NCBI GenBank assembly: GCA_012032965.1
Contig: JAAUPT010000034.1
Location: 1-9,886, forward strand
Direction: 5' to 3'
From: Nitrospira sp.
Lineage (GTDB): Bacteria; Nitrospirota; Nitrospiria; Nitrospirales; Nitrospiraceae
DNA: 9,886 bases
Below the pieces are notes generated by a model, which was given only the letters and a program-made list of their open reading frames with translations, was not told the origin of the DNA and did not search any database. Shown here in pieces: positions 6,751 through 9,886 of this stretch (position 1 is its first letter; every line of letters begins with the position of its first letter). Made by a program: the position numbers and the translations under genes.

Positions 6751-6804
6751 CTCCTTTTACCTAAGGATGAGTCGTAATTATACATGAGATTGGTGAGGGG
6801 ACAA
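6751..6804 (-). promoter_or_regulatory. promoter and ribosome binding site of the 121-aa protein gene
   Basis: Minus-strand TTGTCC (6799-6804) and a perfect TATAAT (6777-6782) are 16 bases apart. The transcript should start near 6770. An AAAGGAG (AAGGAG at 6751-6756) then precedes ATG 6746 by four bases. This excludes the in-frame Met at 6785, which would lie upstream of the transcript start. Confidence 0.6.
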
Positions 6805-6819
6805 GGAGTATTTTTCCGG

Positions 6820-7149
6820 CTACGTAAAGAGGAGAGAATGGAATTCGTTCATGAAACCATAGTATAGAGGTGCGAAATCTTTGAGGCAATCCGGACTCGT
6901 TTCTTTTAATCGCTTAAAGAAGAAGACCTGCCCTCGTGGATCGAGCTGTTCAAGAAGTTGGCTGAGTTGGGCCATGCTATAACTCCCAGCCGGAACACTC
7001 AGGATATAGTGCACGAGTCTCTCAACGAACTGCTGCTCAACATATTCACTCGGAAGATAGCCTTCTGGGAGTTTGCCAGAGGCGAGAAATTCATCGAACG
7101 GAATAGCTTGGGCAGAAAATGGGATGGATTGCTGCGGATGGGCTGTCAC
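6820..7149 (-). CDS. hypothetical protein, 109 aa
   Basis: No family recognised. The protein is soluble and acidic to neutral, with no signal peptide or membrane segment. Residues 1-20 are Pro/Gln-rich. Residues 32-70 look like two amphipathic helices (SEYVEQQFVERLVHYILSV and SMAQLSQLLEQLD). The second half is rich in Phe and Tyr (QVFFFKRLKET, FAPLYYGFMNEFHSLLF). The start codon is GTG 7149: an in-frame TGA lies shortly upstream, with no ATG between, and an AAGGAG (7160-7165) stands ten bases before it, slightly far but usable. A promoter (TTGACG-N17-TACAGT) lies just upstream. The composition and the clean signals make it a real gene. It precedes the 121-aa protein gene by 73 bases on the same strand, but that gene has its own promoter. 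Confidence 0.7.
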   Translation of the reverse strand: MTAHPQQSIPFSAQAIPFDEFLASGKLPEGYLPSEYVEQQFVERLVHYILSVPAGSYSMAQLSQLLEQLDPRGQVFFFKRLKETSPDCLKDFAPLYYGFMNEFHSLLFT

Positions 7150-7196
7150 GCCGCGAGTGCTCCTTCACCTTAGGGTATGCGGTTTCCCTTGTGAAA

Positions 7197-7225
7197 ACTG
7201 TACTGGAGGTAGGATATCTCGTCAA
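7197..7225 (-). promoter_or_regulatory. sigma70-type promoter of the 109-aa protein gene
   Basis: Minus-strand TTGACG (7220-7225, five of six) and TACAGT (7197-7202, four of six) are 17 bases apart. The predicted start is near 7190, giving a leader of about 40 bases that contains the AAGGAG at 7160-7165. Confidence 0.55.
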
Positions 7226-7421
7226 GTGCGCAGAAGATGCAGCACGAGCTGAGTCGAAAGACTAATGGTCAAGGATAAGATGGCTCTACTGATGTGCGAT
7301 GGATGTACGTATGGGTTTTCCAATGTCAGTGGGATGAACATGGGATAGCCAAGGCATGTTCCAGAGGTTCGTCATCAGTCGGATTGACTTGGTAGCACAC
7401 GGTCAGAGGGCCTGCAAGAGC
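7226..7421. other. intergenic stretch with no supported gene
   Basis: With its flanks (7150-7480) this is the longest gene-free stretch, 331 bases. It holds the promoter above on the left and the nxrB terminator on the right. The middle has no tRNA, repeat or conserved frame that I can recognise. The best frame is a 27-codon plus-strand ATG frame at 7265-7348 without a good ribosome binding site, which I do not call. Confidence 0.6.
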
Positions 7422-7454
7422 AAAAGGGCGGATCCCTTTTTCAGAGATCCGCCC
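7422..7454 (-). terminator. rho-independent terminator after the nxrB fragment
   Basis: A perfect 9-bp stem, GGGCGGATC (7426-7434) with GATCCGCCC (7446-7454), and an 11-base loop. On the minus strand the stem is followed directly by TTTT (7422-7425). It lies 27 bases beyond the stop of the nxrB fragment and matches its direction, so it was probably the terminator of the ancestral nxr unit. Confidence 0.85.
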
Positions 7455-7480
7455 GTTTAAAGCTGCGGCTTAGTATAGGC

Positions 7481-8067
7481 TTATAACCAGGTGACGCGTT
7501 CCGCCGGCCTGATGTAGATCGGCTCTTCAACCTGCACCCGGGCCACTTCCTTGCCCGATTTGTTGAAGCCTAACACCGTATCGTTATACATCTCGAACCG
7601 CTTGCCATGAATCTGGGTTTCAAACACCTTAGGCCCTGGAATGACGTCATAGCGAAACACGATCTGTTGGCTCGCTCGCCAGAGCTGGAGCACGGCCAGC
7701 AACTCGCGACTGGGCACCAGGTACTTTTCAATCGCATTATCGACGCCGGGCCCGAACATCTGCCGGGCATACCCTCGCGGGGAGTGCCGGGGGGGGATGT
7801 AGAAGCCGTTGGGCTCCGTCCCCCATTGCGGATAGAGCGGCAAGGCCACTTGCTCTACCCGGATGGCGTAGTACAGGGGGTGCCAGCGATCTTCCGCCCA
7901 GAGCCCATCGTCCCCGATGCGCATGAGGCTCTGCATCCGAATCTTGCCAACACAGGCCGCCATACAGCGGGTTTCCATGGCTCGCCCCCGGTCAAGGGAT
8001 CCTTGCCCTCAAGACGCGGATAGAGCAGGTGATACACTTTTCACTGACCTGGATGGTGCCGCGATTC
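7481..8067 (-). pseudogene. nxrB: nitrite oxidoreductase beta subunit (NxrB), 5'-truncated and frameshifted remnant
   Basis: NxrB is the iron-sulfur electron-transfer subunit of nitrite oxidoreductase, the key enzyme of nitrite-oxidising Nitrospira, exported with NxrA to the periplasmic side. Seen: an open frame from ATG 7978 (165 aa) with METRCMAACVGKIRMQSL, LPLYPQWGTEPNGFYIPPR, YARQMFGPGVDNAIEKY and LLAVLQLWRASQQIVF, ending in IRPAERVTWL. As I recall the Nitrospira sequences, this matches the NxrB C-terminal part nearly word for word. Upstream, in two other frames, come YPRLEGKDPLTGGEP (to about 8022) and NRGTIQVSEKCITC (to about 8067). Single-base-scale breaks near 7979 and 8022-8027 therefore separate three pieces of one gene. 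Beyond 8067 similarity stops, so the first half or more of the roughly 430-residue protein, with most cluster-binding cysteines, is missing. No start or promoter precedes the fragment. I call a remnant. The breaks could be sequence errors; the truncation cannot be explained that way. Confidence 0.85.
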
Positions 8068-8179
8068 ACGACGACGTAGTTTAGCCGAGTGCTATTGAGA
8101 TGAGGAAAGAAAGACTACCGGCTGAGTTTGTAGAAACTACGAGGTTTCGGTGGACTAACTACCGTAGTGCGTGCAGGCA

Positions 8180-8824
8180 TCACGAGGCTGTGACTAAACC
8201 ATGCGCTATTGCGTATTTGACGAGCTCGGTCGTCGTATGGACGTGGAGTTGTTCCATGATCTTGGTCTTGTGAAACTCAACGGTACGATGAGAAATCTTC
8301 AGTTGGTCGGCGATTTCTTTCGCGGACAATCCCTCGGCAACCAGTTGCAGAATCTCGTGTTGCCTCGTCGTTAAGTCGTCGATCGTGGCCAAACGAGTTT
8401 GTGTCGGCTTAAGGAACGAAGTCACGACTTCTTTCGTAATAAGCGGGGTCACGTAGAACTTGTTGTTCATCACGGACTGCACCGACTGCATCAATTCAGT
8501 GGCCGCCGATCGTTTCAGTAGATAGCCGGACGCTCCTGCTCTGAACGCTGCGTCGACATAGGCCATGTCGGCATGCATCGTGACGAAAATCAGTTTCACT
8601 GCGGGGACCTGCTTCTTGAGTTTCTTCGCCGCCTCGATGCCGTTCAGACGAGGCATTGAAATGTCTAATATCACGAGGTCAGGCTGGAGGTTTATAGTGG
8701 CTTCAATTAAAGTGCGACCCTCTTCTACGGATCCGACTATGTCGCAATGGTCTTCCAACAACTTCTTGAATCCTTCTATTACAAAAGTATGGTCGTCAGC
8801 CAAGAGAATTCGTGGTTTCTTCAT
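8180..8824 (-). CDS. NarL/FixJ family response regulator (REC-LuxR HTH)
   Basis: 214-aa DNA-binding response regulator. The receiver domain (about 4-120) has the acidic pair D10-D11, phospho-acceptor D54 in VILDISMP, T82 in FVTMH and K104 in YLLKRS, all in the usual places. The C-terminal LuxR-type helix-turn-helix (about 147-205) reads LTTRQHEILQLVAEGLSAKE followed by IADQLKISHRTVEFHKTKIMEQL. The protein is intact and of normal length. ATG 8824 is preceded by GGAG at six bases. The gene overlaps the end of the histidine kinase gene by 29 bases, so the pair is a coupled two-component system with the kinase as its cognate partner. Targets are unknown. The adjacent nxrB remnant suggests, but does not show, a past link to nitrogen metabolism. 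Confidence 0.95.
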   Translation of the reverse strand: MKKPRILLADDHTFVIEGFKKLLEDHCDIVGSVEEGRTLIEATINLQPDLVILDISMPRLNGIEAAKKLKKQVPAVKLIFVTMHADMAYVDAAFRAGASGYLLKRSAATELMQSVQSVMNNKFYVTPLITKEVVTSFLKPTQTRLATIDDLTTRQHEILQLVAEGLSAKEIADQLKISHRTVEFHKTKIMEQLHVHTTTELVKYAIAHGLVTAS

Positions 8825-9886
8825 GTGGCGCTCCAGAGAATGGAATTGTCACAACGATGCGTGTCCCTCGGCCTAGCTCAGACTGGATGTCTAATCGGCC
8901 TCGCACGGACCGCACCCGCTCCCGTATATTGACCAGACCCAACCCGGGATGGCGAGCTTGAATGTCCTTGAGATCGAAGCCGACACCGGTGTCGTAGATC
9001 GATAGCGCAATCTCTTGGTCGTCACAGGTCAATTCGAGCTCCACACGTGCGGCGTTGGCATGTTTCATGATGTTGGCAAGACTCTCCTGCGCAACTCGAT
9101 AAAGACAACTGGCGATATCGCGTGGCAAAGATCAGCCGTCTCTTCTTGGACGATTACTATCTTAATCCCTGTCCTGTTTGACCATTCATCGGCCATGTGC
9201 TTGAGCGCCGCGGTGAGACCCAGATCGTCCAGGATGGAGGGATGGAATTGGTATGCCATATGGCGAACATCATCAGAGATCCGTGCCAACCGTTGACTTA
9301 CGGACTGAATCGTCCCCTTCACTTGGGTTGTCATGGTCGATGGATCGGACAGCATGTTTCCAATTTCAATGACTACCAAAGCCAGCCGTTGGTTAATGTC
9401 GTCGTGGAGCTCGCGCGCAATGCGCCGACGTTCCTCTTCTTGTGCCGTCATCAATTCGGCGGTCAATGACTGCAGCTGCCGCTCCGTTCTCAACCGGTCT
9501 GTGATGTCTCGCACGATCACGGTAAAGGTTATCCTCTTACCGACGATCAGCTTTGACATGCTCGCCTCTGCGGGAACTCACTTCCATCCTTCTTCATGCC
9601 GAACACATCACGTCGTTGTGCCATGCGACGAGCGGAATCAAGAGCTTTGGTGAACACGTCATGGTCTTCATGATCGATCCAAAATCGTTCGGGAAGCAAC
9701 AGATCAATTGGTTTCCCTAGTACTTCGCCCGGATTATAACCGAACAGCTTCACCGCTCCTTGGTTAAAGAGTGTAATGGATCGGTCATATTCCGTCACAA
9801 TAATGGCGTCCTCGGCGATGTCTAGGATGCCGGCAAGCCGGCCTTTGTGATAGGCGCAGCGCTTGTTCAGTCCGTATGTGTTCGGT
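8796..9886 (-). CDS. PAS-domain sensor histidine kinase (HisKA_3/NarX-DegS type), frameshifted, runs off right edge
   Basis: The sensor partner of the response regulator. Reading through three frame breaks gives one continuous protein. A linker RTEQALRLSQ lies at the edge. A PAS domain (about 9830-9510) follows, with GILDIAEDAIIV, ITLFNQGAVKLFGYNPGEVLG, FGMKKDGSEFP and VIVRDITDRLRTE. The HisKA_3 dimerisation helix is EEERRRIARELHDDINQRLA, whose His is the phosphorylation site, then DDLGLTAAL. The HATPase_c domain has RVAQESLANIMKHA (N box), YDTGVGFD, GLGLVNIRERV and GRGTRIVVTIP. The breaks are near 9846 (one extra base), 9573 (one missing) and 9127-9130 (one missing). No membrane segment is in view; any lies beyond the window. 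All catalytic motifs are preserved on both sides of every break, so sequence indels are likelier than decay. The signal is unknown; a PAS domain could bind a ligand or cofactor. Confidence 0.88.

Noticed and set aside
7265..7348. 27-codon plus-strand frame with a CDGC motif
   Set aside because: Too short to judge, no good ribosome binding site, and no promoter; a CxxC in a random short frame is not evidence.
7481..7978. 165-aa frame as an independent small iron-sulfur protein gene
   Set aside because: NxrB similarity continues upstream in other frames, so it is the tail of a longer gene; the ATG is an internal Met of NxrB.
8115..8180. 21-codon minus-strand ATG frame overlapping the response regulator stop
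   Set aside because: No family match and no independent signal; likely chance reading of the breakpoint DNA.

Overview
The window looks like a piece of a Nitrospira-type genome (Nitrospirota, nitrite-oxidising bacteria). The main reason is a recognisable 3' fragment of nxrB, the nitrite oxidoreductase beta subunit, at about 7481-8067. The rest is chromosomal housekeeping and small lineage-type genes, nearly all on the minus strand. I see no rRNA, tRNA, CRISPR array, insertion sequence or prophage gene.

Layout, right to left in the direction of minus-strand transcription. (1) From beyond 9886 to 8180: a PAS-domain histidine kinase of the NarX/DegS type overlapping a NarL/FixJ response regulator. 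(2) 8067-7481: the 5'-truncated, frameshifted nxrB fragment, which keeps its own strong terminator (7422-7454). (3) 7149-5930: three small genes of unknown function (109 aa, about 121 aa, 93 aa), each with its own sigma70-type promoter; the last encodes a four-cysteine zinc ribbon. (4) 5541-5810: the only plus-strand gene, a Trm112-like protein. (5) 5406-3467: a tight cluster of a DUF502 membrane protein, a GNAT acetyltransferase and two related BamE-like lipoproteins, which point to the cell envelope. (6) 3405-1: a second cluster of a LOG-family protein, a beta-CASP metallo-beta-lactamase ribonuclease (start and stop overlap as ATGA) and a P1/DmpA-type peptidase with a signal peptide that leaves the left edge.

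Two patterns cut across the genes. First, about nine single-base-scale reading-frame breaks lie in four genes: the peptidase (3), the kinase (3), the nxrB fragment (2) and the 121-aa gene (1). All genes between 1157 and 6211, and the response regulator, are intact. The breaks in otherwise well-conserved genes look more like draft-sequence indels than decay, but the nxrB fragment is truncated as well and is probably a real remnant. Second, two genes (LOG at 3405 and zinc ribbon at 6211) have a near-consensus -10 box ending only 5-8 bases before the ATG, which predicts leaderless mRNAs.

I did not find a convincing new multi-gene system. The most distinctive items are the nxrB remnant beside a two-component system, the paralogous lipoprotein pair, and the set of small unknown genes with individual promoters.
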